Source of the DNA: Planctomycetota bacterium
Lineage (GTDB): Bacteria > Planctomycetota > Phycisphaerae > UBA1845
Direction: 5' to 3'
Length of the DNA stretch: 14,886 nt
Assembly (NCBI GenBank): GCA_024278775.1
Contig: JAJRSP010000068.1
Span: 1-14,886, forward strand
Below the pieces are notes generated by a model. It did no database searches, had not been told where the DNA came from, and saw nothing but the letters and a program-made list of their open reading frames with translations. Below, piece after piece: positions 7,124 to 14,682 of the stretch. The translations under genes and the position numbers were made by a program. Position 1 is the first letter of the stretch. Every line of letters begins with the position of its first letter.

Positions 7124-10100
7124 ATGCTCGCAGTAGACCTAGCCTCGGGGCTGTTCCGAAGCGTCAAGAATCTGCCGCGTCGCCTCTTCGGCACGCGCAA
7201 CGACCGCATTCTGAAACAATACCACCGCCACATAGATCCGATTGGTGCGTTTGATTCCGACTTGCGCGGTCATTTCGACGAAACGCTCGCGCAGCGTTTG
7301 AAAGACGCGGGGCTTGACCGGCTCGAAGACGAAGAGCGCATTGCGGAAGAACGCAGGCTGCGGGTGGACTTCAGTCTCGACCTTCGAGAGCGTCTTCAAT
7401 CACTTCGCGAACGAATCGACCTCCACAGCGCCCCACTGGAAACCTGGTGGCAGTCGCTACCGGCCAAGCAGCAGATGGACGAATACTACCGGAAAGAGTA
7501 CCGCTCCCGCGACGCCAAAGTCGTCGAACTCCTCGATACCGAGGGGATCAACTACGAAGCCTTTGCCCTGCTCAGGGAAGCATCACGCCGCGCCCAAAAC
7601 CACCGGCACTTCGACTGCCAGCTCACGGGGGGGCGTGTACTCTATGAAGGGCGTATTGCCGAAATGCGTACCGGCGAGGGCAAGACCATCGTATGCCACC
7701 TCGCCGCGATGATGAATTTTCTGCGCGGTCGCAAGGTCCACATCATCACGGTGAACGACTACCTGGTGAAGCGCGATGCCGAATTTGCGGCATCCATCTT
7801 CGAACTTCTCGGCATCACGGTCGGCTACATTCAGGCCATGGTTGACCCCGGCGGTCGAGAGGGTATCCGAGCCAGCGCCTACGCCTGTGACATCACCTAC
7901 GGCACCAACAGCGAGTTCGGGTTCGACTACCTCCGCGACAACATGAAGAACCGCGCAGAAGAACAAGTCCAAGGCGCGCTCGACTATGTCATCGTGGACG
8001 AGGTGGACTCCATCCTCATCGACGAAGCCCGAACGCCGCTGATTATTTCCGGACCGACCGGCGACGATGTCTCGCGTTATCCGCGTGCCAACAGAGTGGC
8101 GGAAGAGCTCGTGCGACATCAACGGAAGTGGGACCAGAAGCTCATGCCCACCGTCGCCAAGTTCGACGGAAACGCCCACGGCATCCCCAAACTGGACGAC
8201 GCAATGCGTATTCTGGGATACCGACAGTCTAAAACCAAAGAAACCGTACCGCCCTCGACCGGGGATACGCCGGATGTCGAGACCCCCGCTTTGGGGCCGG
8301 ACTTCCTCACGGACGACCATGTCGAGGCGATCCAGCAGTATCAGGCCTCCGTCTTGAATATGCCCCAGGACGAATGGTACCGGCGGTTCTTTATCGTCCA
8401 AACCGAACGCAAACAAGCCGCGATCACCCATGAAGGTGTCACGATTGCTCAAGACCTCCTCGACATGGGTAGCCTGTACAGCGGTGCCAATATGGAGTGG
8501 CCGCACCTGATCGAAAACGCGTTGCGTGCCCACAAGGTTTACCATCGCGATCGTGACTACGTCGTGCAAGATGGGCAGATCGTCATCGTCGACCCGTTCA
8601 CGGGACGTCTCATGGTCGGGCGGCAGTGGTCGGACGGACTGCATCAAAGCGTGGAAGCAAAGGAATCCGTCAAGGTCAAAGAAGAAACCCAGACGCTCGC
8701 GACCATCACCATCCAAAATTTCATCAAACTCTATCGCATGCGTGCGGGCATGACGGGGACGGCCATGACCGAGGCGACGGAGTTCAGCAAAATCTACGGG
8801 CTTGAAGTCGTGGAAATACCCACGAACCGCCCCGTCAACCGACTCGACCACAACGATAAGATGTATCGCAGCGTGGAACAAAAATACCTCGCTATCGTAG
8901 ACGAAATCCACGAAGTACATCGTCGAGGCCGACCCGCCGACCCCTTTCTGTTGGCCGAAGTATTCGAAGCACTCATTCCCATTCTCAAAGCCACCGGCGC
9001 GGACACCACCAAAGTCGACGAGGCCTTACGGCAATTCAACCATGCAGAAGTCGGCGACAAAAAAGTCATTCAGTTTATGTGCGAGACGTATGACGAGGTG
9101 ATGGGCGACATGGTACGCGGGCGACCGATACTCGTGGGCACCACCAGCGTCGAAAACTCCGAAAAAATCTCGCGTCTGCTGGATAGTCGATATGGCATCG
9201 ACCACGAAGTGCTCAACGCGAAAAACCACGCGCGTGAGGCTGATATCGTCACCAAGGCCGGCCACACCACCCTCCCCCCCGCCGGCCGAGACAAAACGCC
9301 GGTCGGCAACGTCACGATCGCCACGAATATGGCCGGTCGTGGCACGGACATCAAACTCGGCACGGGCGTGGTGTACGAAAAATGCCGCGTGCCACAAGAC
9401 CTTCCCGAGGGCGCCCGCCACTCCGACTTGTACCCCGTCGGCATCAACAAGTGCTGCATCCATTGCAAAGAATATGACCCGGCGACCAACTGCGCTCACT
9501 GTTTCAAACCCAAAATCGACCCACGTTTCCCTCAACTCGGGCGAAAGGTCTGCGCGCTAAACTCCCCCTGCGGACTCCACATCATCGGCACGGAGCGGCA
9601 CGAGGCGCGCCGTATTGACAATCAGCTCCGAGGACGCGCCGGACGGCAGGGAGATCCGGGTTCGTCACGGTTTTCGCTTTCGCTCGAAGACGACCTACTC
9701 AAAATGTTCATGCCGGACTGGATGCTCAAGATGATGGAGAAGCTCGGCTTCACCGACGGCGGCAGTCTGGAAGACAAACGACTCACCAAAGGCATCGAAC
9801 GCGCCCAGCGCAAGGTCGAGGAACGAAACTTTTCCACGCGAAAACATCTGCTCGAATGGGATGAACCGATGGACTACCAACGCAGAGAGTTTTACCTCGC
9901 CCGGCAGCGCATCCTCGAAGGGCGAGACCTGCCCGTGTTGATCTTCGACATGATCGACGAGGCCATCGAGAGCCACCTGGATGAAGTGCTCAGCGGCCAA
10001 TACGACCGAAGGTGCATCGCCCAATGGTGCCACACCCAGCTCGACTTGAACATCGACGAAGACTCGATCGACACGAACGACCTGGAATTTGCGGAAAAGA

Positions 10101-11329
10101 GTATACGGATTCGCGCTATCGAAGAAGCGCATGACACCATACGCACCTCCTTCGGCGAATATGTCGATCCGGACGAACCCTCCAAAAATTGGGATCTCGG
10201 CGGATTGTCAAAATGGGCCGCACGGGCCTTTCACGCCAACCTGTCACAAAACCAACTCCGAAAGATGGAGCCGCGTGACATCGAGGACACGCTCTACACC
10301 GCGTCAGAAACTTACTATACCAATTTGGATCTTTCCCCAATCGCCGTCTATCTGGAACCACACTACGCGCTGCGTTGCGTGGCCGATTGGGCGGGGAAAA
10401 AGTGTGGCATCCAGGTTACGCTTGACGACCTGCTCGACAACTCCAGGGAGGAGATCGAACAGATGCTCAAGGACCGCGTTCGCGCGGCCTACCATGACCG
10501 GGAACTAGCCTACCCGGTAGAAACCTGCCTCGAACGAGCCTTCGGCGAAGACGCCAACGAGTCATTGGCGGCAGAGACCATCTGTTCTTGGACCAACAGC
10601 AAGTTCGGCGCGAAGTGGTCACCGGAAGATGTCTCCGGCAAATCGCCAGAAACCTTACGCGACGAGCTCATCGCGCTGGCCACGGAAGCATACGACACCG
10701 GTATCGCCAGGGAGGTGGCAGAACAAACCGCCGGCATGGATCGCGACGCGGCCATCGAATGGGCCAAAGGTCGCCTTGGTCCCGCTTGGAACCAACACCG
10801 GTTTGATTCGTTCGAAGGCGATCTCACCGACGCGTTGGTCGATCAGGGCCGCGAGATGATTCGCTGGGAGCTGACCCGTCTGGAGCACTACGTGCTGCTG
10901 CGTATCCACGATCAGGCCTGGAAGGACCACCTGCTCGAAATGGACCACCTCAAAGACGCGATTTCTCAGCGTCCCCTTGGTGGCGATCAAACCCACCCGC
11001 AAAGTCAGTACGCCATCGAGGGCCGTGTGCTGTTTAAGCAAATGTGGGTACGGATTGCCGCGCGAGTGACCGACGTCATCTTTAAGGTCCGCGCGACGCC
11101 CGCTCTGAGCACACCCACCCCGGCAACGCAATCGGCACAAGCCATGTCCTTCAGCCACGGCGATGCCACCGGTGCGGGTTTCTCCGGCGCGGATCAGGCG
11201 GCCGCCATGCGTGCCCAAGGAGACCAAAAGGTCGAAACCATCCGCCGCGAGGAACCGAAGGTCGGACGAAACGACCCATGCCCATGCGGCAGCGGAAAGA
11301 AATACAAACAATGCCACGGGAAAAGATGA
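7124..11329 (+). CDS. secA: Protein translocase ATPase SecA, expanded planctomycete-type form
   Basis: Cytoplasmic and membrane-bound motor that drives preproteins through SecYEG using ATP. Visible: Walker A MRTGEGKT (181-188), Walker B DEVD (292-295), GRGTD in the second ATPase lobe (738-742), the [19 protein letters not shown] core just after 817, WKDHL of the helical scaffold (1266-1270), and a C-terminal SEC-C zinc motif [13 protein letters not shown] (C1386, C1388, C1397, H1398). At 1401 residues it is far longer than the usual 800-950. The extra length comes from a longer preprotein-crosslinking region, a 64-residue insert (605-668) beside RGRP, an eight-Cys insert (754-816) and tandem Trp-led repeats (968-1265). 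ATG 7124 is chosen because AAGGG at 7112-7116 is seven bases upstream; TTG 7118 would leave almost no spacing. It is a single gene convergent with the Cys-rich gene; no clear terminator lies in the 153 bases between them. Confidence 0.98.
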   Translation: MLAVDLASGLFRSVKNLPRRLFGTRNDRILKQYHRHIDPIGAFDSDLRGHFDETLAQRLKDAGLDRLEDEERIAEERRLRVDFSLDLRERLQSLRERIDLHSAPLETWWQSLPAKQQMDEYYRKEYRSRDAKVVELLDTEGINYEAFALLREASRRAQNHRHFDCQLTGGRVLYEGRIAEMRTGEGKTIVCHLAAMMNFLRGRKVHIITVNDYLVKRDAEFAASIFELLGITVGYIQAMVDPGGREGIRASAYACDITYGTNSEFGFDYLRDNMKNRAEEQVQGALDYVIVDEVDSILIDEARTPLIISGPTGDDVSRYPRANRVAEELVRHQRKWDQKLMPTVAKFDGNAHGIPKLDDAMRILGYRQSKTKETVPPSTGDTPDVETPALGPDFLTDDHVEAIQQYQASVLNMPQDEWYRRFFIVQTERKQAAITHEGVTIAQDLLDMGSLYSGANMEWPHLIENALRAHKVYHRDRDYVVQDGQIVIVDPFTGRLMVGRQWSDGLHQSVEAKESVKVKEETQTLATITIQNFIKLYRMRAGMTGTAMTEATEFSKIYGLEVVEIPTNRPVNRLDHNDKMYRSVEQKYLAIVDEIHEVHRRGRPADPFLLAEVFEALIPILKATGADTTKVDEALRQFNHAEVGDKKVIQFMCETYDEVMGDMVRGRPILVGTTSVENSEKISRLLDSRYGIDHEVLNAKNHAREADIVTKAGHTTLPPAGRDKTPVGNVTIATNMAGRGTDIKLGTGVVYEKCRVPQDLPEGARHSDLYPVGINKCCIHCKEYDPATNCAHCFKPKIDPRFPQLGRKVCALNSPCGLHIIGTERHEARRIDNQLRGRAGRQGDPGSSRFSLSLEDDLLKMFMPDWMLKMMEKLGFTDGGSLEDKRLTKGIERAQRKVEERNFSTRKHLLEWDEPMDYQRREFYLARQRILEGRDLPVLIFDMIDEAIESHLDEVLSGQYDRRCIAQWCHTQLDLNIDEDSIDTNDLEFAEKSIRIRAIEEAHDTIRTSFGEYVDPDEPSKNWDLGGLSKWAARAFHANLSQNQLRKMEPRDIEDTLYTASETYYTNLDLSPIAVYLEPHYALRCVADWAGKKCGIQVTLDDLLDNSREEIEQMLKDRVRAAYHDRELAYPVETCLERAFGEDANESLAAETICSWTNSKFGAKWSPEDVSGKSPETLRDELIALATEAYDTGIAREVAEQTAGMDRDAAIEWAKGRLGPAWNQHRFDSFEGDLTDALVDQGREMIRWELTRLEHYVLLRIHDQAWKDHLLEMDHLKDAISQRPLGGDQTHPQSQYAIEGRVLFKQMWVRIAARVTDVIFKVRATPALSTPTPATQSAQAMSFSHGDATGAGFSGADQAAAMRAQGDQKVETIRREEPKVGRNDPCPCGSGKKYKQCHGKR

Positions 11330-11482
11330 CGCCCGTAGTTGGCGACACCGCCATTCCGCACCACGTTCGCCGTACACCGCAGACGGCAGGCTGGCAACGC
11401 AATTCCCGCAATCTCACGGTTGGCATGGACCCATGTCAAATAATCATTCGATAACGAGAGGGCCGTGCGTCGCAAGTCGTTA

Positions 11483-12520
11483 CTACGGGCAGCCATCGGC
11501 ATCAACGGGCGTCCCCGGCAGCGTGCCGGGACAGAGATCGTTGAAATCCAGCACCTTATCGCCGTCTTCGTCGAAGATACTCCACTCCACCGGGTCCACG
11601 CACATACCAAACGCATCGGGGAGGGTTGCGGCGTTTGCATAAAACAGGTTGATCTGCGCACACTGAAACGCCGGCCCCGGACCGTCGGCACAGGTCGGGC
11701 CGCCGCTTCGCGACGCGTCACAAATATAGGCACATACGAGTCCCGTGCTATTCACCGGAGCGTTGTTCAAAACACAACTGTACCCCGTCGCGCAGGTGTT
11801 GATGAACGGGCAATCGACCCCCTGAGTGGCCGTGCCCACCGGCAGAGCACACAGAGACGCCTGCGGTCCGATGGTCACATAACACGCCTCACCACTCGGA
11901 CAGCCGGACGGGCTGACCAACGGGTCGCACACCACCTCACACAACCCTACGTCGGTGCTGTCCACAAGCCCCGACAAGGCCAGGCACCGGGTACCGGGCG
12001 AACAGGTATCCGGTGCGGTCAAGCAAAACTCCATGCAAGCGCCGGCCGAACAGAGCAAACCACCCACACAATCATCGGTACCGGTTGCCGGGTCTATCGT
12101 GCAAGCACCATCTAACGGCACCGTACCCTCGGCCAGGCATACCGTTCGCAGCAGCGTCGGATTCAACTCGTCCGAAACCAACGTGCATTTCTGCCCGGCC
12201 AGACAACCGACTTGGGTAACCGGGTTACAGGAATGATCGGTGACTGGAATCATCGGCCCGGTGTATCCCCCGAGAAATAACCCCATGTCGACGAGGTCCG
12301 TATCGCAGTCCCTATCAAAATCACCTAACGGTCGTCCGGTAGAATCGACCGACACTCCTATGGGCGTATTCTTACACACGTCTATGATATCGGGCACGCC
12401 GTCAACGTCTGTGTCCGTACCCGCAACGGCCCCCGCCGATCCCGATTGCGCCTCCGCCCCAGCGGGCAGCACGCCCAACGAAACCACCAACGTAAAACCA
12501 AACCATAGTCGCAACATCAT
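11483..12520 (-). CDS. Cys-rich secreted protein with thrombospondin-3-like and dockerin-like calcium motifs
   Basis: A 345-residue protein of unknown function, probably extracellular. It starts with a Sec signal peptide (MMLRLWFGFT, hydrophobic to about 20, likely cut after AEA24). A thrombospondin-3-like Asp loop follows (DTDVDGVPDIIDVC, 36-49), then GDFDRDCDTDLVDMG (66-80) running to YTGP, a dockerin-like half typical of planctomycetes. Residues 98-307 hold many Cys (28 in the whole protein) in degenerate C-x(3-5)-C-x2-G-x2-C units such as GCPSGEAC. The C-terminus (317-345) is another thrombospondin-3-like unit, DEDGDKVLDFNDLCPG to VDADGCP, ending exactly at GCP. The start at 12520, or the next ATG at 12517, is preferred over 12658 because the signal peptide begins here and a G-rich ribosome site precedes it. 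It is transcribed divergently from the SprT-like gene and convergently with secA. A calcium-stabilised, disulfide-rich surface or binding protein is inferred. Confidence 0.82.
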   Translation of the reverse strand: MMLRLWFGFTLVVSLGVLPAGAEAQSGSAGAVAGTDTDVDGVPDIIDVCKNTPIGVSVDSTGRPLGDFDRDCDTDLVDMGLFLGGYTGPMIPVTDHSCNPVTQVGCLAGQKCTLVSDELNPTLLRTVCLAEGTVPLDGACTIDPATGTDDCVGGLLCSAGACMEFCLTAPDTCSPGTRCLALSGLVDSTDVGLCEVVCDPLVSPSGCPSGEACYVTIGPQASLCALPVGTATQGVDCPFINTCATGYSCVLNNAPVNSTGLVCAYICDASRSGGPTCADGPGPAFQCAQINLFYANAATLPDAFGMCVDPVEWSIFDEDGDKVLDFNDLCPGTLPGTPVDADGCP

Positions 12521-12530
12521 CCCCCCCCTA
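12521..12530 (-). promoter_or_regulatory. Ribosome binding site with a G8 homopolymer
   Basis: Read on the minus strand, TAGGGGGGGG directly abuts the start codons (12520 and 12517). AGGGG can serve as the Shine-Dalgarno sequence, best for the second ATG. The run of eight G could vary in length by slippage and so change spacing to the start. Confidence 0.45.
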
Positions 12531-12635
12531 CCGGACCCACGATCAACTACGCCTACCCTCATCACACCCGGCCGATCACACATGGGCAGCGCTTGCGGGC
12601 AGATTACGGAAAACAGCGAACCGGCCTTGCTTTTG

Positions 12636-12665
12636 ATTGTAGCACAGCGACTCACCACCGTTCAA
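12636..12665 (-). promoter_or_regulatory. Sigma70-type promoter for the Cys-rich secreted protein
   Basis: On the minus strand, TTGAAC (12665-12660) and TACAAT (12641-12636) are separated by 18 bases, placing transcription start near 12629 and giving a leader of about 110 nt. It lies inside the 194-base divergent gap. It would contradict the longer upstream start at 12658, which lies before the predicted transcript start. Confidence 0.5.
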
Positions 12666-12672
12666 CCAGTTC

Positions 12673-12678
12673 GATAAT
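12673..12678 (+). promoter_or_regulatory. Possible -10 box for the SprT-like gene
   Basis: GATAAT sits 36 bases before ATG 12715, so a transcript would start near 12685. No good -35 box is found 16-18 bases upstream. It partly faces the minus-strand promoter at 12636-12665, so the two divergent genes may share regulation. Confidence 0.25.
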
Positions 12679-12714
12679 AAACATAGTGATGCCGCAACAA
12701 AAGTTCGTATCGGG

Positions 12715-13986
12715 ATGAAATACCGGACGCCGGTCACTCACACGGTGTCCATCCGAACCGCCGAGCGACGGCTCTTGAACTGCGGTCGCAGCGCTGATAT
12801 GACTACCCCCGTGAGCCCTCTACGAATCAAAGGAGTTGTACGGTTCGCCGATCGCGTGCGTCGGGAGCTGTCCGGAACCGTCTCGGCAGCACGACAATCG
12901 CAGTTGCGCGACGAGGTGGCCGAGGTGATTCGTCAGATCGATCAGATGGTCGTGAACCACGGCACACGCGTGGAAAAGCTACCTTCGCCGACCCGTCGGG
13001 CCTACCACTTTCTAGCCAATCTGGACTTCGACGCCTGCGCACTCGTGTCGGCATCAAACCCTACCGAGGCAATAAAACCCTCTACCGGCACCATCAGACT
13101 GGTCGGCGTAAGGGCCTATTGGCAGATCATCCTAAGGAGGCTGTCCGAAGCTACAACATCAGCACAACACGAGGACCTCTACGAATCGATCCACTCGGCC
13201 AGCCAAAAAAACAATCGCTATCTCAATGAACACGACATAAAGATGAATGAGCTGACCGTCCTGTCTCAAACGATCTGCGGCTGGTTGGATTACTTCGCTA
13301 TCCGTCAGCACTTCGATATCTATGTGTCGGCCATCGACCGGGCCCAACCCATTTTCAACTCCGCCCTGCAGCAGTCCAAACGTTTTCACGCACCGGGGGT
13401 GATTGAGTTCCAACGGGTCTCCGGTCTCTACCGATTGCGGGGTCGCCGCGACGAAACCCGGGTGATCGTTCCGACACCGATGATCGTCTTTTCAAAAGAG
13501 CAGTTCACGCTTCTGGCGGAGGCATCGGTGGCCAATGGTGACAAGCAGCCGGTCATGGCCGCAGCGGCAAGCGACGAGTACCAGAGCGTCCAGGCGGAAC
13601 TGGAGGCACTCGGCGGCGTCGTGGAACAAGCCAGCGGCGTCTATCGCCATCTCGGAGCATCATTCGAACGGATCAACCAGAAGTACTTTGATGGTTCCTT
13701 ACCCCGGCCACGACTGACGTGGAGCCGATCATTCACCGGCAGAAAGTTTGGGCACTACGATTTTATCCGCGACACAGTGATGATTAGCTGCACTTTGGAT
13801 CGAGCCAAGGTGCCAGAGTACGCACTCGACTTTGTCCTCTACCACGAGCTACTGCATAAGAAGCTCGGCCTGGACTGGCGAAACGGCCGGGCAGACGCAC
13901 ATACACGCGAGTTCCGTGCGCAAGAGCGAATGTTCGACCACTTCGCCGAGGCGGAGGCCACCCTCATGAAACTCGCCCGCGGCTAA
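12715..13986 (+). CDS. SprT-like zinc metalloprotease with a large unknown N-terminal region
   Basis: A 423-residue predicted cytoplasmic protein without signal peptide or membrane segment. The last ~100 residues match SprT-like zinc proteases: INQKYFDGSLPRPRLTWS, then GRKFGHYD, DTVMIS and the zinc motif HELLH (H377, E378, H381) within YHELLHKKLG. A downstream His in DAHTREFR (H396) is the likely third ligand. SprT/Spartan relatives include the DNA-protein crosslink proteases; whether this one does that job is unknown. There is no C-terminal Cys zinc ribbon. Residues 30-320 are mostly predicted helical and unrecognised (for example VRFADRVRRELSG and RRAYHFLANLDFDACALV). The start is uncertain: ATG 12715 is preceded directly by CGGG without proper spacing, and ATG 12799 (residue 29) also lacks a ribosome site. 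The gene reads away from the Cys-rich gene. No intrinsic terminator was seen after TAA 13984-13986. Confidence 0.83.
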   Translation: MKYRTPVTHTVSIRTAERRLLNCGRSADMTTPVSPLRIKGVVRFADRVRRELSGTVSAARQSQLRDEVAEVIRQIDQMVVNHGTRVEKLPSPTRRAYHFLANLDFDACALVSASNPTEAIKPSTGTIRLVGVRAYWQIILRRLSEATTSAQHEDLYESIHSASQKNNRYLNEHDIKMNELTVLSQTICGWLDYFAIRQHFDIYVSAIDRAQPIFNSALQQSKRFHAPGVIEFQRVSGLYRLRGRRDETRVIVPTPMIVFSKEQFTLLAEASVANGDKQPVMAAAASDEYQSVQAELEALGGVVEQASGVYRHLGASFERINQKYFDGSLPRPRLTWSRSFTGRKFGHYDFIRDTVMISCTLDRAKVPEYALDFVLYHELLHKKLGLDWRNGRADAHTREFRAQERMFDHFAEAEATLMKLARG

Positions 13987-14096
13987 TAAAGATGCAGGAA
14001 GATTTTTTGTCGTGTACCAGAGCTTTGTCGGTAGCTGCGCGCTTCCAGAAAACGTGTTGCAATCGCTGAACCCCATAATATGCGAACGCCCCGAGC

Positions 14097-14114
14097 CGCA
14101 GGGTTCACCCTGCG
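14097..14114. repeat. 7-bp hairpin with TTCA loop
   Basis: CGCAGGG, loop TTCA, CCCTGCG form a perfect stem. No T-tract follows, so it is probably a repeat unit or processed RNA structure, not a terminator. Confidence 0.45.
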
Positions 14115-14184
14115 CGGTTTCACAAATGCCCTGTGCGCCCAGTACGGTTTCCTCTCTCGCCCGGATCACGCAGCGCCGCGCAAT

Positions 14185-14316
14185 CGGGTGCCCCATTCTT
14201 CGGGTACTCCCGAAGGGTGGGGGACGCACTTCCCATACACCGTTCACCACCCGAATCATAACCGTTTCCATTTTCGTCCCCCACCCTTTGCCTTGGGGCA
14301 AAGGACGGGGCACCCG
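14185..14316. repeat. Nested inverted-repeat element (REP/MITE-like)
   Basis: Four pairings overlap here. CGGGTGCCCC (14185-14194) matches GGGGCACCCG (14307-14316), perfect over 10 bp. GGGTGGGGGACG (14215-14226) matches CGTCCCCCACCC (14275-14286), perfect over 12 bp. A local hairpin, 14191-14204 with 14209-14222, has 14 bp including two G-T pairs and loop TACT. Another, CCTTTGCC/GGCAAAGG (14285-14292, 14297-14304), has loop TTGG. The local and long-range foldings compete for the same bases, so the element has two mutually exclusive structures. Confidence 0.6.
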
Positions 14317-14330
14317 CCCGAAGCCGGTAG

Positions 14331-14372
14331 GGCAGGTCGTTCTTTCGCCTCAAGGCGGAAGGTTGACCTGCC
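14331..14372. repeat. Long imperfect hairpin
   Basis: GGCAGGTC (14331-14338) pairs with GACCTGCC (14365-14372). Inside, after a small internal loop, bases 14342-14349 pair with 14354-14361, including one G-T pair. It lies 15 bases after the nested element and is likely part of the same repeat family. Confidence 0.55.
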
Positions 14373-14392
14373 TTTCCATAACGCTTCGCCCT

Positions 14393-14438
14393 TTCTTTGG
14401 GTTTCATTTGCTGCTTCTGCTTCTTTGGGTCTCATTTG
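14393..14438. repeat. Direct repeat, 18 bases, period 28
   Basis: TTCTTTGGGTTTCATTTG (14393-14410) recurs at 14421-14438 with a single T/C difference; the 10-base spacer is CTGCTTCTGC. This is a 1.6-copy tandem duplication lying between two palindromic repeats. Confidence 0.6.
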
Positions 14439-14442
14439 TTCG

Positions 14443-14538
14443 GTAGGTCGGGCTCTGCCTGACACCGGCCAACGGAACGACCGTCGCATCGGGCGATCTG
14501 CCTGAGCGAGTACGCTCGCAAACAGGTGCCCGACCTAC
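14443..14538. repeat. 96-base inverted-repeat element inserted in the Avd-like gene
   Basis: GTAGGTCGGGC (14443-14453) and GCCCGACCTAC (14528-14538) are perfect 11-bp terminal inverted repeats around a 74-base interior that itself contains GCGAG-TACG-CTCGC (14506-14519). The size and terminal repeats resemble a small palindromic mobile repeat. Its right end coincides with the point where the Avd-like reading frame on the minus strand stops matching its family. Confidence 0.55.
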
Positions 14539-14682
14539 GTCCTCGAAGATACTGTACAGGCGACTCTCGATGCGCTGACCGAGTCCATATCGGTGCGAGC
14601 GCGGGAACTTATCGAGGCGTCCCAGGAACCACTTCAGCAGCTCATACGTCCGGTCGATAACAAGCAGCTCATCCTTCATCAT
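14539..14682 (-). pseudogene. avd: Truncated Avd-like four-helix-bundle protein (5' third only)
   Basis: Read from 14682 on the minus strand, the first 48 codons (MMKDELLVIDRTYELLKW ... FPRSHRYGLGQRIESRLYS) match, from memory, the N-terminus of the small four-helix-bundle proteins annotated as diversity-generating-retroelement accessory protein Avd, which usually run about 110-130 residues. The family look is DELxVIxRTYxLxxWxLxxLxKFPRSxRxxLGxRIE. From codon 49 the frame enters the inverted repeat at 14538 and continues as unrelated residues to a stop at 14404, so helices 3-4 are missing. No reverse transcriptase, template or variable repeat is seen nearby. Many relatives of this family are solitary, so a working retroelement cannot be inferred. 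The start lacks a good ribosome site; TACGGCGGCG and GGGGGG/CCCCCC hairpins lie just upstream. Confidence 0.65.

Larger units (their letters stand above)
13987..14535. other. Gene-poor repeat cluster downstream of the SprT-like gene
   Basis: No real gene is seen in this stretch; open frames on both strands are Arg/Pro/Gly-rich readings of palindromes. It is packed with hairpins and inverted repeats: 14097-14114, 14185-14316 (several nested), 14331-14372, a 28-base tandem repeat at 14393-14438, and the start of the inverted repeat 14443-14538. The density and nesting suggest interspersed REP- or MITE-like repeats that landed next to each other. Confidence 0.6.

Noticed and set aside
7583..8920. 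445-codon open frame on the minus strand
   Set aside because: Fully opposite conserved SecA ATPase sequence; no recognisable domain.
11330..11482. Shared terminator between convergent secA and the Cys-rich gene
   Set aside because: I found only 4-5 bp stems and no T-tract on either strand.
11465..12115. 216-codon plus-strand frame opposite the Cys-rich gene
   Set aside because: Arg/Thr-rich with no domain, while the minus strand has a signal peptide, ordered Cys units and calcium motifs.
12521..12658. Longer N-terminus (46 extra residues) for the Cys-rich protein
   Set aside because: It would hide the signal peptide internally and starts before the predicted transcript start; the G-rich ribosome site supports 12520 or 12517.
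14012..14505. Two overlapping plus-strand frames of about 140 codons
   Set aside because: They read through several perfect palindromes and have no protein-like composition.
14097..14538. CRISPR array
   Set aside because: The repeats are palindromes of different sequence and irregular spacing, not regularly spaced identical direct repeats.
14404..14682. Intact 92-residue Avd-like gene
   Set aside because: Only the first 48 codons resemble the family; the rest is a reading of the inverted repeat and low-complexity DNA, so it is treated as truncated.
13987..14682. Complete diversity-generating retroelement
   Set aside because: No reverse transcriptase, no template/variable repeat pair and no lectin-fold target gene are present.
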